The position numbers and the translations under genes are program-made. This document shows positions 35,400 through 44,210 of a stretch of 64,000 nucleotides of DNA, one piece after another. The notes under the pieces were generated by a model, which saw nothing but the letters and a program-made list of their open reading frames with translations, ran no database searches and was not told the DNA's origin. This stretch comes from a bacterium (GTDB lineage Bacteria; Krumholzibacteriota; Krumholzibacteriia; LZORAL124-64-63): positions 1-64,000 of the forward strand of contig JADJQR010000011.1 in NCBI GenBank assembly GCA_016712675.1. The letters run 5' to 3'. How positions within the stretch are numbered: the first letter of the stretch is position 1; each line of letters starts with the position of its first letter.

Positions 35400-36308
35400 G
35401 TGGACGAATATCCCATCATCGACCTGTCCCACCTGCTGCCGGCGGCGCAGGGGCTGGCTCGGCTGCCTTCGGACGAGCGCATCCAGCGCCTTCGCGCCGA
35501 CCGCTGGATCGGCTATCCGCGCGCGGTCGGGGCGCTGAACCGGCTGGAAGCCCTTTATGCGTGGCCAAACAAGCAACGCATGCCCAACCTGCTGCTGGTC
35601 GGCCCGACCAACAATGGCAAGTCGATGATCGTCCAGAAGTTCCGCCGCACCCACCCGGCCAGCTCCGACGCCGACCAGGAGCACATCCCAGTGTTGGTCG
35701 TGCAGATGCCGTCCGAGCCGTCCGTGATCCGCTTCTACGTCGCGCTGCTCGCCGCGATGGGCGCGCCGATGCGCCCACGCCCACGGTTGCCGGAAATGGA
35801 GCAACTGGCTCTGGGACTGCTGCGCAAGGTCGGTGTGCGTATGCTGGTGATCGACGAACTGCACAACGTCCTGGCCGGCAATAGCGTCAACCGCCGGGAA
35901 TTTCTCAACCTGCTGCGCTTTCTCGGCAACGAGCTACGCATCCCGCTGGTCGGGGTCGGCACACGCGACGCCTACCTGGCCATCCGTTCGGACGATCAGT
36001 TGGAGAACCGGTTCGAGCCGATGCTGCTGCCGGTATGGGAGGCCAACGACGATTGCTGCTCACTGCTGGCCAGCTTCGCCGCTTCGCTTCCATTGCGGCG
36101 ACCCTCGTCGATTGCCACGCTGGACATGGCTCGCTACCTGCTCACACGCAGCGAGGGCACTATCGGCGAACTGGCGCACTTGCTGATGGCGGCGGCCATC
36201 GTCGCCGTGGAGAGCGGCGAGGAAGCGATCAACCACCGCACGCTCAGCATGGCCGATTACACCGGCCCAAGTGAGCGGCGGCGGCAATTCGAGCGGGAAC
36301 TGATGTGA
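35400..36308 (+). CDS. tniB: TniB AAA+ ATPase
   Basis: Starting at GTG 35400, two bases after the tniA stop, the protein has 302 residues, the standard length. Walker A is LLVGPTNNGKSMIVQKF and Walker B RMLVIDELHNVLAG, with the target-selection ATPase core (LRFLGNELRIPLVGVGTRDA). It regulates target choice and activates TniA. An ATG three codons upstream (35391) overlaps tniA and is an alternative. Confidence 0.94.
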   Translation: MDEYPIIDLSHLLPAAQGLARLPSDERIQRLRADRWIGYPRAVGALNRLEALYAWPNKQRMPNLLLVGPTNNGKSMIVQKFRRTHPASSDADQEHIPVLVVQMPSEPSVIRFYVALLAAMGAPMRPRPRLPEMEQLALGLLRKVGVRMLVIDELHNVLAGNSVNRREFLNLLRFLGNELRIPLVGVGTRDAYLAIRSDDQLENRFEPMLLPVWEANDDCCSLLASFAASLPLRRPSSIATLDMARYLLTRSEGTIGELAHLLMAAAIVAVESGEEAINHRTLSMADYTGPSERRRQFERELM

Positions 36309-37522
36309 AGCCAGCGCCGCGCTGGCCACTGCATCCGGTACCCAGGGAAGGCGAAGCCCTGTCTTCGTGGCTCAACCGCGTGGCCCTTTGCTATCACATG
36401 GAAGTGTCCGAGCTGCTGGAGCACGATCTTGGTCACGGCCAGGTTGATGACCTGGACACCGCGCCACCACTGGCGCTGCTGGCGATGCTCTCCCAGCGGA
36501 GCGGTATCGAGCTGGATCGGCTGCGCTGCATGAGTTTCGCTGGCTGGGTGCCTTGGCTACTGGACGGCCTTGATGATCAGATTCCAGCCACATTGGAAAC
36601 CTATGCGTTCCAGCTCTCGGTACTGCTGCCGAGATTCCGCCGTAAGACGCGATCCATCACGAGCTGGCGTGCCTGGCTGCCCAGCCAGCCGATAAACCGC
36701 GCCTGTCCGCTCTGCCTGAACGATCCGGAGAACCAAGCCGTACTGCTCGCGTGGAAGCTGCCCCTGATGCTGAGTTGCCCGCTGCATGGCTGCTGGCTGG
36801 AATCCTATTGGGGCGTGCCAGGGCGGTTTATCGGCTGGGAGAACGCCGACGCCGAACCGCGCACCGCCAGCGACGCGATTGCGGCGATGGACCAGCGTAC
36901 CTGGCAGGCACTGACAACCGGTCACGTGGAGCTGCCGCGCCGAAGCATCCACGCCGGATTGTGGTTTCGGCTGCTACGCACGCTGCTCGATGAGCTGAAC
37001 ACCCCGCTTTCCGCGTGCGGAACCTGCGCGGGGTATCTCCGCCAAGCCTGGGAAGGCTGCGGGCATCCGCTGCGTGCTGGGCAAAGTCTGTGGCGACCGT
37101 ATGAAACCCTGAATCCGGCAGTACGGTTGCAGATGCTGGAGGCGGCGGCAACGGCAATCAGCTTGATTGAGGTGAGGGACATAAGCCCGCCAGGCGAGGA
37201 GGCAAAGCTATTCTGGTCCGAGCCCCAAACCGGGTTCACCAGTGGCCTGCCGACGAAAGCGCCGAAGCCCGAACCCATCAATCACTGGCAGCGTGCAGTC
37301 CAGGCCATCGACGAGGCCATCATTGAAGCGCGGTATGACCCCGAGACGGCACGCTCATTGTTTGCGTTGGCTTCCTATGGTCGGCGCGACCCAGCTTCCC
37401 TGGAACAGTTGCGCGCCACCTTCGCGAAGGAAGGCATTCCCCCGGAATTTCTGTCACATTATGAGCCTGACGGACCCTTTGCATGTCTTAGACAAAATGA
37501 CGGGTTAAGTGACAAATTTTGA
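36305..37522 (+). CDS. tniQ: TniQ target-site protein
   Basis: GTG 36305 overlaps the tniB stop (GTGA). The 405-residue protein has the TniQ N-terminal signature PVPREGEALSSWLNRVALCY and the zinc-finger Cys pairs ACPLCL and SCPLHG (about residues 140-160), with CGTCAGYL further on. Together with TniA and TniB it directs insertion, here into res sites. It is intact. Its presence near cas genes does not mean a CRISPR-guided transposon, because no cas gene lies inside the element ends. Confidence 0.93.
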   Translation: MKPAPRWPLHPVPREGEALSSWLNRVALCYHMEVSELLEHDLGHGQVDDLDTAPPLALLAMLSQRSGIELDRLRCMSFAGWVPWLLDGLDDQIPATLETYAFQLSVLLPRFRRKTRSITSWRAWLPSQPINRACPLCLNDPENQAVLLAWKLPLMLSCPLHGCWLESYWGVPGRFIGWENADAEPRTASDAIAAMDQRTWQALTTGHVELPRRSIHAGLWFRLLRTLLDELNTPLSACGTCAGYLRQAWEGCGHPLRAGQSLWRPYETLNPAVRLQMLEAAATAISLIEVRDISPPGEEAKLFWSEPQTGFTSGLPTKAPKPEPINHWQRAVQAIDEAIIEARYDPETARSLFALASYGRRDPASLEQLRATFAKEGIPPEFLSHYEPDGPFACLRQNDGLSDKF

Positions 37523-37546
37523 CGGCCTGAGCTTTCCGGCGCACAC

Positions 37547-37574
37547 TGTCACATAATCGAACGTATATGTGACA
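37547..37574. promoter_or_regulatory. res subsite upstream of tniR
   Basis: TGTCACATA and its complement TATGTGACA (37547-37555 and 37566-37574) form a 28-bp dyad in the tniQ-tniR gap, ten bases before the tniR start. This is the expected place for the TniR resolution site and for autoregulation of tniR. Confidence 0.75.
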
Positions 37575-37582
37575 GGTGAAAC

Positions 37583-38197
37583 ATGCTGATTGGCTACATG
37601 CGGGTGTCGAAGGCTGACGGCTCCCAAGCGACCGACTTACAGCGCGACGCGCTGATCGCTGTCGGCGTCGATCCAGCTCATCTCTATGAGGATCAAGCAT
37701 CAGGCAAACGAGAGGATCGACCGGGCCTGGCAAGCTGCCTGAAGGCGCTGCGATCCGGCGACACGTTGGTGGTTTGGAAGCTGGATCGGCTCGGCCGCGA
37801 CCTGCGGCATCTGATCAACACCGTACATGACCTGACTGGACGTGGCATCGGCCTCAAGGTGCTGACCGGCCACGGCGCGGCCATCGACACCACGACCGCC
37901 GCCGGCAAACTGGTCTTTGGCATTTTCGCTGCGCTGGCCGAGTTCGAGCGCGAGCTGATCGCCGAACGCACAGTTGCCGGTTTGGCGTCGGCACGGGCAC
38001 GCGGACGGAAAGGCGGGCGGCCGTTCAAGATGACGGCGGCCAAGCTGCGCTTGGCCATGGCGGCTATGGGGCAACCGGAAACCAAGGTCAGCGATTTGTG
38101 CCAGGAACTCGGGATTACCCGGCAGACCTTGTATCGGCATATTTCACCCTCCGGTCAGTTGCGTTCCGACGGAACGAAGTTGCTCAGTAAGGCTTGA
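37583..38197 (+). CDS. tniR: TniR serine resolvase
   Basis: The 204-residue serine recombinase has the catalytic Ser in MLIGYMRVSKADGS, VWKLDRLGRDLRHL (the conserved Arg block) and a C-terminal HTH (VSDLCQELGITRQTLYRHIS). It resolves the cointegrates made by TniABQ at the adjacent res. The 3' end overlaps the convergent outer membrane channel gene by 14 bases. Confidence 0.94.
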   Translation: MLIGYMRVSKADGSQATDLQRDALIAVGVDPAHLYEDQASGKREDRPGLASCLKALRSGDTLVVWKLDRLGRDLRHLINTVHDLTGRGIGLKVLTGHGAAIDTTTAAGKLVFGIFAALAEFERELIAERTVAGLASARARGRKGGRPFKMTAAKLRLAMAAMGQPETKVSDLCQELGITRQTLYRHISPSGQLRSDGTKLLSKA

Positions 38198-39695
38198 CCT
38201 TCAATCCATCATAACCACCACCCATCGCCTGAAATAGAGCGGCACTATCGGCAAGTCGTTGCGCCTGCGCTGCGACCAAGGCAATGCTATTTTGTTGAGC
38301 CTGCTGCCTTGCAATCAGCAATTGCGTGTAGCTGGCTGCGCCAAGCGCATACTGACGCCCCGTGGATTCAAGAGAAGACTGTGCAGTTGAGTCTGCAAAC
38401 GCGAGTGAACTCAATGCCTGTGCATCGTGCTCCAGTGCGCTCAATGTGTCCGCCACGTTGCGCAGAGCGTCGAGCACAACGCCCTGATAATTTTCCGCTG
38501 CGGCATCCAATGCCGCCAGCGATGCCCGTTTTTCTGCGGGTAGTCCCGGATTGAATAGTGGCTGGGTCAACTGCCCCAGCACACTCCAAACAGCAGAGTT
38601 GCCGCCAAAAAGAGCCCCGGTTGTGAGTGCTTGTGAGCCAAGGTTTGCACTGAGGTTGATTTGTGGATACAGCTTGGCGATCGCCACCCCATATTCGGCA
38701 TTCGCCGCGTGAAGCAATGCTTCTGCCGCCTGAATATCAGGCCGTCTGCGCACCAGATCAGAAGGCATCACAAGAGGCAATTCGGTGGGCAGTTTGAACT
38801 CGGCCAAAGTGAAATCCGGCACCTTCGCGTCACCAGGGGCCTGGCCGGAAAGCGTAGCCAGAAGATGCTCACTTTGTTGCAGTTGCTTGAGCAACAGGGG
38901 TAGTCCAGAACGAGTCTGTTCGGTCTGCGTTTGCTGTGCAAGCAGTTCGTCCGGTGCTGCTTGACCAAAACGCACCCGCTCGCGGGTGACATTGATCTGC
39001 TCGTCCTGTGCTTCGACCATCGCTTTGGTGGCCGCAAGCTGACCCGCGAGTTTTGCTCGGACAATGGCGGTGGTGGTGATATTTGCCGCAAGGGTCAGTT
39101 GCGCGCCCGCCAGTTCATGGCTCCGGTAGTCCACACGAGCGGCCAGCGCTTCCAGCGCACGACGATTCCCTCCGGCCAAGTCGAGGCGGTAATTTACGCC
39201 AACACTGGTGTTGTAAAGACTGAACTCACGTGCCTCGCCGGCCAATCCGAGACCGCTGGAGCTCATGCGTTGGCGTTGCGCACCGATACTCGCATCGACT
39301 TGGGGGTAGCGCGTTGATCCCGCTTGCGCAGCATGAAGCTCCTGCGCCTGCCGCAGTGTCGATTTTGCGGAGGCTAACGTGGGACTGTTTTGTAAAGCCA
39401 ATGCAATCAGTGCATCGAGTCTGTATGACCCCAGGCTGTGCCACCATTCCGAACTGACCTCCCGACCGACCCGGAGGGTTTGCACTTCCCCCAAGGGGAT
39501 TGTGGACAAGGCGGTTTGCGCTGGCATGGTGGCAACGGTGTATTTGGATGTAGTCGGCGCTTCGGGGCGTTTGAAGTCAGGCCCGACCGCACAACCAGCC
39601 AACAAACCAACAAGTGCGAGAGATGTCAGGGCTCTGGCTGGACTTTGACTGGGTTTCGTGCATTGGCCCGTGCAAGTCAGGTCATCGGTTTTCAT
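38184..39695 (-). CDS. NodT-type outer membrane efflux lipoprotein
   Basis: This 503-residue RND/ABC-type outer membrane factor has a lipobox (LTSLALVGLLAGCAVGPDFKRP, lipidated Cys near residue 35). Two OEP repeats contain LIALALQNSPTLASAKSTLR and DLVRRRPDIQAAEALLHAAN, the latter typical of NodT/OprM channels. It would form the outer exit duct for the ABC pump encoded in the same operon. It is the last gene of the six, and its start overlaps the end of the cytochrome gene by 14 bases. Confidence 0.92.
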   Translation of the reverse strand: MKTDDLTCTGQCTKPSQSPARALTSLALVGLLAGCAVGPDFKRPEAPTTSKYTVATMPAQTALSTIPLGEVQTLRVGREVSSEWWHSLGSYRLDALIALALQNSPTLASAKSTLRQAQELHAAQAGSTRYPQVDASIGAQRQRMSSSGLGLAGEAREFSLYNTSVGVNYRLDLAGGNRRALEALAARVDYRSHELAGAQLTLAANITTTAIVRAKLAGQLAATKAMVEAQDEQINVTRERVRFGQAAPDELLAQQTQTEQTRSGLPLLLKQLQQSEHLLATLSGQAPGDAKVPDFTLAEFKLPTELPLVMPSDLVRRRPDIQAAEALLHAANAEYGVAIAKLYPQINLSANLGSQALTTGALFGGNSAVWSVLGQLTQPLFNPGLPAEKRASLAALDAAAENYQGVVLDALRNVADTLSALEHDAQALSSLAFADSTAQSSLESTGRQYALGAASYTQLLIARQQAQQNSIALVAAQAQRLADSAALFQAMGGGYDGLKVKPY

Positions 39696-40140
39696 AGAAA
39701 TGCTCCAGGAACGGCTTACGGAAGCTCTGATGACAAATGAGACAGCTTTGTTGCACCTTCGAAAAAGCAGAGATGACGGCTAGACCATCACCACGCTTGG
39801 CTGCGTCGCCCATAGCTGTAGCAGATTCGTGCGTCTGCCCATCGTGGCTGCGAAACTTCCCAGCATCGGTTCCGAGCCAAGCAAGAATGCGCATTTTTTC
39901 CGCGACGAGAGGCTCTGCGTGGTTGGCAATCTTCGGCGCCAACTCGGCAACCACCGCCCACTCTTCCTTGGAAATTGCGCCTGTAATGGCTTGCATGTCG
40001 CGGCCTAATTTGTCCATCACACCACGTAGCGCCATCGGCTTTGCGGATTCTGCCTGCGCGCCAGCAGGGTTGACTGATATGGTCATCACCGTGAAAAGCA
40101 CGGTGGCAATGACCAGGAACGGTTTTTTAGTGCTGTTCAT
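39682..40140 (-). CDS. Exported cytochrome c'-like (c556-type) haem protein
   Basis: Start ATG 40140 (AGAGG six bases upstream). A signal peptide (FLVIATVLFTVMTISVNPAGA) is followed by a helical domain and a C-terminal haem site CLICH in SCLICHQSFRKPF, the layout of cytochrome c' / c556. The 152-residue protein would be periplasmic with one covalently bound haem. Its place between an efflux ATPase and the outer membrane channel is unusual. It may protect against, or sense, the compound being exported; this is inference. Confidence 0.82.
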   Translation of the reverse strand: MNSTKKPFLVIATVLFTVMTISVNPAGAQAESAKPMALRGVMDKLGRDMQAITGAISKEEWAVVAELAPKIANHAEPLVAEKMRILAWLGTDAGKFRSHDGQTHESATAMGDAAKRGDGLAVISAFSKVQQSCLICHQSFRKPFLEHFYENR

Positions 40141-40184
40141 GAGACCTCTTCTTTTCTCAGCGACATCGATAACGAGTGGTGCAG

Positions 40185-40895
40185 TCATTCAAAACTGCGC
40201 CCTTCACCCGCTTCCTCGTGAGTGACGCCATCGCGGATGTGGTAAATGCGCTTGAACGTCGGGATGATTTTTTCGTCGTGCGTGACGACGATGACAGCGG
40301 TTTCAAAACGCCGAGCCATGTCGTTGAGGATGCGGATGACAGACATCGCACGCACCGAATCCAGCGGTGCTGTTGGTTCATCAGCCAGGATCACTGGTGG
40401 TCGATTGACCAAGCCGCGAGCAATAGCCACGCGTTGCTGTTCTCCGCCTGAGAGTTGTGACGGCATGGCCTTGGCGCGGTGCTGCACATCCAGCGCGGTG
40501 AGCAGTTCGAGCGCGCGTTTTCGCGCATCGTCATTGCCGACACCCGCGAGCATCGGCAAGAGCGCCACGTTATCGGTGACATCGAGAAACGGGATCAGGT
40601 ACGGCGCTTGAAACACGAAACCGATCTTGTCGCGGCGCAAAGCCCGCAGGTCGCGCACTTTCCATTCATCGTCGAAAATCACCTCGTTTCCCAGCACCAT
40701 GCGACCGGCGGTGGGGTCAATCACGGCTCCCAGGCACTTGAGCAACGTGCTCTTGCCGGAACCGGATGGGCCGATCAGGCCAACCACCTCGCCCGGCGCA
40801 ACCTGCATGTTCACGTTCTTCAAGGCGAGAACCGCAGTGTCTCCCTCTCCGTAACGCTTGCTCAAGCCTTCGATGTGAATGCCTTTTGCCGTCAT
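40185..40895 (-). CDS. ABC transporter ATP-binding protein (LolD/MacB type)
   Basis: Start ATG 40895, two bases after the permease stop, with GGAGG just upstream. The 236-residue ATPase has Walker A GLIGPSGSGKSTLLKCLG, signature LSGGEQQRVAIARGL and Walker B PVILADEPTAPLDS, with an H-loop in VIVVTHDEKI. Asp/Ala in EPTAPLD (usually EPTGNLD) is a small deviation. It pairs with the FtsX-type permease next to it to drive mechanotransmission-type export. Confidence 0.93.
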   Translation of the reverse strand: MTAKGIHIEGLSKRYGEGDTAVLALKNVNMQVAPGEVVGLIGPSGSGKSTLLKCLGAVIDPTAGRMVLGNEVIFDDEWKVRDLRALRRDKIGFVFQAPYLIPFLDVTDNVALLPMLAGVGNDDARKRALELLTALDVQHRAKAMPSQLSGGEQQRVAIARGLVNRPPVILADEPTAPLDSVRAMSVIRILNDMARRFETAVIVVTHDEKIIPTFKRIYHIRDGVTHEEAGEGRSFE

Positions 40896-40897
40896 GT

Positions 40898-42100
40898 TCA
40901 GCCTCCAATCGCTTCGGCCGGATCGACCTTCAGCGCCATACGGATGGCGACAACGCTGGCCAGCACACAAATAACCATCACCGCGAAGAAACCCAAGATT
41001 GAATCAATGGGCATCAGCAATACGTATTTGGGAAACAAGGGTGCAGCGAAGGTAGCCGTGATCTTGCCAACGACAAAACCGATGACCCCAAGTACCAACG
41101 CCTGCTGCAAGATCATTCCCGAAATCGTGCGGTTGCGTGTGCCGATGAGCTTGAGCACTGCGATTTCGCGAATTTTGTCCATCGTCAGGGTGTAGATGAT
41201 GAACGCCACAATGGCGGCGCTGACCACAGCCAGAATCACCAGGAACATGGCGATTTGCTTGGCGGATGTGGCAATGAGTTTTCCCACTAAAATCTCTTCC
41301 ATCTGCGCGCGGTCATAAACCGTGAGCCGCTTCCAGCGCCGTATCGGTTCAGCCACCTCCTGCGGGGAGTATTCAGATTGGATACGCACCAGCACGGCAT
41401 TTACCGAGTTGTTACTGGTTTGTGAGGCAATCACAGCATCGAGCAGACCAGGCACGCCGGGGCGGTTAAAAGCCGGATTGGCTCCGGTGCGGCGACGCTG
41501 CATCAGAATGGCGTCGTTGTCTTTGAGGAATTGCGCTTCTTGCGCATCCTTGAGTGGGATGAACACCATTGGGTCGCCACTGGAGGACACCATGCGGCGG
41601 GTCAGGCCAACTACTGTGTAGTGGTTGCGGCGAATTTTCACATCATCGCCCAGCCTAAACCCGGTGGCGATGTCCGCGACCGCCTCATAGTGGCCACGCG
41701 TAATCTGGCGCCCCGCGACCAATTGAGGTGGCCAACCCGATGTTCCCGGTTCGCCTGCCGCAATGCCCACGACCATGGCGCGCACATCCTTTTCACCTCT
41801 TCCGACCTGCATGGTCAGGTAGGTCACATTGGCGGCCTCTGCGACGCCCGGCAGGGTACGGATGCTGCGCCACAGGTCATCAGGGATGCTGGAAGACTCG
41901 GCATAAGGGCCCAGTGTGTCTCTCTGTACCACCCACAAGTTGGCACCGCTGTTGTCCAGCAACACCTTACCGTCATCGACCATGCCGCGATACACACCCG
42001 CCATGGTCAGCGTGACGCCAATCAACAGGCCCAGGCCGATGCCCGTAAAGATGAATTTCCCCCAGGCATGAAGGATGTCACGTCCGGCCAGGCTTATCAC
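40898..42100 (-). CDS. MacB/FtsX-type ABC permease
   Basis: GTG 42100 overlaps the stop of the membrane fusion gene (GTGA). The 400-residue protein has one N-terminal membrane helix (FIFTGIGLGLLIGVTLTMAG), a large periplasmic domain (about residues 40-270) and three C-terminal helices (IAMFLVILAVVSAAIVAFII and two more), with the FtsX signature DKIREIAVLKLIGTRNRTIS. This is the DevC/MacB-like architecture, which moves substrates from the periplasm rather than the cytoplasm. Confidence 0.92.
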   Translation of the reverse strand: MISLAGRDILHAWGKFIFTGIGLGLLIGVTLTMAGVYRGMVDDGKVLLDNSGANLWVVQRDTLGPYAESSSIPDDLWRSIRTLPGVAEAANVTYLTMQVGRGEKDVRAMVVGIAAGEPGTSGWPPQLVAGRQITRGHYEAVADIATGFRLGDDVKIRRNHYTVVGLTRRMVSSSGDPMVFIPLKDAQEAQFLKDNDAILMQRRRTGANPAFNRPGVPGLLDAVIASQTSNNSVNAVLVRIQSEYSPQEVAEPIRRWKRLTVYDRAQMEEILVGKLIATSAKQIAMFLVILAVVSAAIVAFIIYTLTMDKIREIAVLKLIGTRNRTISGMILQQALVLGVIGFVVGKITATFAAPLFPKYVLLMPIDSILGFFAVMVICVLASVVAIRMALKVDPAEAIGG

Positions 42101-43248
42101 GGTGAGACTCCTGGCAGACGATCGACGATGTTAATCCGACTCTTGGCGCTGAGTGTCTTTTCGCTGTAGAGCACGATCTGGTCGCCAACGCTCAAGCCCT
42201 CGAGCACCTGAACCAGGCCATCAAGACTGGAGCGGCCCAGCACGACCGGAGTGAAAGTCAAACCTCCTTCAACCAGCTTCCATACACCGCGTTTTCCATC
42301 GACTGTCCGAATTGCGGCATTGGAGATGGTCGGCGCGGCAGGCAATTCGCCCAGTTGCACAGTCACCTCCGCCAACTCACCCAATGGTGGAAGAGGTACT
42401 GGAGGCGCGTTGAAAACGATTTTTGCCAGGGTTTCCTCAGTCACGGCATCGGCACGAGGCTCGATTCGCAATACGTGTCCCGCCACTGCCTGAGATCGCC
42501 GTGATCTCAGAACAATCTTGGCTGGAAGCCCTATAGCCAGTCCCTCGGCACTGATTTGATCAAAGCGTGTATCAACCCACAGGCCTGCGGTGTCAATTAC
42601 TTCGATTACCGCTTGCCCCGCCACCACCGTGGTGCCAGGGTCTGCATCGCGTGCTGCGACCAGTCCGGCAACCGGTGCCACCAACCGCAAGTTTCCGCGT
42701 TGAGCGCGGAGTGCTTCCAACTCTGCGCGCAGACGCACGATATCTTCTCGCGAGGCGACCAATGCCGCGCTCGCCACAGCCAGTTCTTGCCGTTTGGTGA
42801 CTACCGTTTCTTCGCTGGTGCCACGCACCGATAAAAGCTGCTCATAGCGTGTGGCCTGTGTCTGCGCGAAAGTTTCTTTGGCCGCAGCCTGTCGAAGTGC
42901 AGCTTCGGAACTCTTGATTGCAGCCTGCTGAGCGCTAACGCGATCGTCCAGGTCCACCGCATCCATTTCACCGAGCACTTGCCCTGCCTTAACGATATCG
43001 CCGACATGCACATCCAACCGCTTGACGCGCCCGGCAACGGTGGGGCCGATTTTGTAAGTAAAGCGCGCTTGTACTGTCCCTATACCAGCTAATGCTGGGG
43101 CAACGGAGCGGGACTCTACCGTGCTGACAGTAGCTGCAATAGGAGCCAATGGCCCTGAACGCAAAGCAACATAGATGAAAAGTAGTAGAAGCGGAATGAT
43201 GATTACGACAAGTGCCAGTGTGCGGCGTTGTAAGGGTGGAAATTTCAT
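42097..43248 (-). CDS. Periplasmic membrane fusion protein (HlyD/MacA type)
   Basis: ATG 43248 overlaps the TetR gene stop (ATGA). One N-terminal anchor (LALVVIIIPLLLLFIYVALR) is followed by a split lipoyl domain (GRVKRLDVHVGDIVKAGQVL and LRLVAPVAGLVAARDADPGT), a coiled-coil hairpin between them (residues about 105-175) and beta-barrel domains. The 383-residue protein links the inner membrane permease to the outer membrane channel encoded three genes downstream. Confidence 0.93.
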   Translation of the reverse strand: MKFPPLQRRTLALVVIIIPLLLLFIYVALRSGPLAPIAATVSTVESRSVAPALAGIGTVQARFTYKIGPTVAGRVKRLDVHVGDIVKAGQVLGEMDAVDLDDRVSAQQAAIKSSEAALRQAAAKETFAQTQATRYEQLLSVRGTSEETVVTKRQELAVASAALVASREDIVRLRAELEALRAQRGNLRLVAPVAGLVAARDADPGTTVVAGQAVIEVIDTAGLWVDTRFDQISAEGLAIGLPAKIVLRSRRSQAVAGHVLRIEPRADAVTEETLAKIVFNAPPVPLPPLGELAEVTVQLGELPAAPTISNAAIRTVDGKRGVWKLVEGGLTFTPVVLGRSSLDGLVQVLEGLSVGDQIVLYSEKTLSAKSRINIVDRLPGVSP

Positions 43249-43853
43249 GACTCACTCCCAATGCCACGACGATAGATTGCAAAAACACCAGAGGCATCGC
43301 GACGGATGCGAGCGGCGTCACCCGCGATGAGTGACTGCATCACCAAGCCCTGGATGGAGCCGATGAACGATACCGAGGCAGCCTCGATATCGAGGTTGGC
43401 ATCAAGCTCGCCTATCGCCTTGCCCCGCTCCAGTAGATGGCGCAAGCGTTCTCCGTACCGTTGAATTAAGGTCTGAACCATCCTTTTAGGGAGTGTTTCT
43501 CCGGGCCGCTGCAATTCTCCGAAGAGCATCCGTGGCACACCCGGATGCTCGGAAACGAAGTCGATATGAGCCATGAAGACCGCTTCCAGCGCGGCAAGAG
43601 GAGAAGTCACGTTCTGTGCCGCCCTGTCTACTCGGGAAAGAAGACGTTCCGCCACCCATGTCATCACTGCTTCGAGAATGGCATCCTTGGTGGGGAAGTG
43701 CCGGAACAGCGCGCCTTGGGTCAGGCCCATGCGCTGCGCGATCGCCGTGGTGGTGATGTCGCTGGGATTCTGCTCAGCCGCCAGATTGATCACCGCCTCT
43801 ACGGTGGCCGCTCTCCGTTCATCAGCCGGAAGGTGCTTAGGGTGTTCGCTCAT
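43245..43853 (-). CDS. TetR-family repressor of the efflux operon
   Basis: ATG 43853 is preferred over a TTG two codons upstream. The N-terminal HTH reads ITTTAIAQRMGLTQGALFRH with FPTKDAILEAVM, typical of TetR regulators; the C-terminal ligand domain is about 140 residues. It is the first gene of the operon it presumably represses, coupled to the membrane fusion gene by a 4-base overlap, so it would also repress its own gene. The ligand is unknown. Confidence 0.92.
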   Translation of the reverse strand: MSEHPKHLPADERRAATVEAVINLAAEQNPSDITTTAIAQRMGLTQGALFRHFPTKDAILEAVMTWVAERLLSRVDRAAQNVTSPLAALEAVFMAHIDFVSEHPGVPRMLFGELQRPGETLPKRMVQTLIQRYGERLRHLLERGKAIGELDANLDIEAASVSFIGSIQGLVMQSLIAGDAARIRRDASGVFAIYRRGIGSES

Positions 43854-43869
43854 CGCCAATCCAAAAGAA

Positions 43870-43911
43870 AGTAATCTATTACTATCTTAGCAGGTTGTGT
43901 GATGAGAGCAA
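43870..43911 (-). promoter_or_regulatory. Promoter and TetR operator of the efflux operon
   Basis: On the minus strand TTGCTC (43906-43911) and TAAGAT (43884-43889) are 16 bases apart, a fair sigma-70 promoter. Immediately downstream lies the palindrome AGTAAT-AG-ATTACT (43870-43883), which would overlap the start point. A TetR dimer bound there would block transcription. Confidence 0.55.
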
Positions 43912-44069
43912 GACCCTATCTGACAGCGCCCAATGAACTCAACGCCAAGTTCGACCCCGAGCCAAGGTACCCAGCTTGTCGGTTGGCCCCTACAGGCAGG
44001 TTTAGCGCGTACTGAATTTAGTCAGTTTTTTTCTTTCACCGGCACAGTGCAATCGATTTCTGATGTTTG

Positions 44070-44094
44070 GTGCGGTCGTCTTCTGAAAATGACA
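44070..44094 (-). repeat. Right terminal inverted repeat of the Tn402-like element
   Basis: The complement of the left end (TGTCATTTTCAGAAGACGAC). It is followed by the target duplication TCGGC at 44095-44099. Confidence 0.9.
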
Positions 44095-44210
44095 TCGGCG
44101 GGACGGCCATTCCAGCGGTTCGCGTTCTCAAAAACCATTCTCGATTTTGTGCTCTCGAAATTTTATGATCAAGATGAATTTCGAGAAGAGCCGAACGAGG
44201 AATCGACCGC
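44095..44210. promoter_or_regulatory. Remaining res region of the Tn3-family transposon
   Basis: Between the Tn402-like end and tnpR lies the dyad CTCGAAATT/AATTTCGAG (44154-44162 and 44177-44185), 26 bases before the tnpR start. This is the expected form and place of a resolvase binding subsite. The other part of the res region would be at 33497-33576 on the far side of the insertion. Confidence 0.65.

Larger units (their letters stand above)
33577..44094. mobile_element. Tn402/Tn5053-like transposon with efflux cargo
   Basis: The ends TGTCATTTTCAGAAGACGAC (33577) and its complement (ending 44094) are those of the Tn402/Tn5053 family. Identical 5-bp flanks TCGGC (33572-33576 and 44095-44099) show a clean insertion. 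The element is 10.5 kb and complete: tniA, tniB, tniQ, res, tniR, then a minus-strand operon of six genes. It lies between tnpA and tnpR of the Tn3-type element, in its res region, the known preferred target of this family. Confidence 0.95.

Noticed and set aside
16037-38197. CRISPR-associated transposon (tniABQ near cas genes)
   Set aside because: The Tn402-like ends enclose no cas gene, and cas genes lie outside both nested transposons. The csm system is a self-standing type III-A locus, so proximity is accidental.
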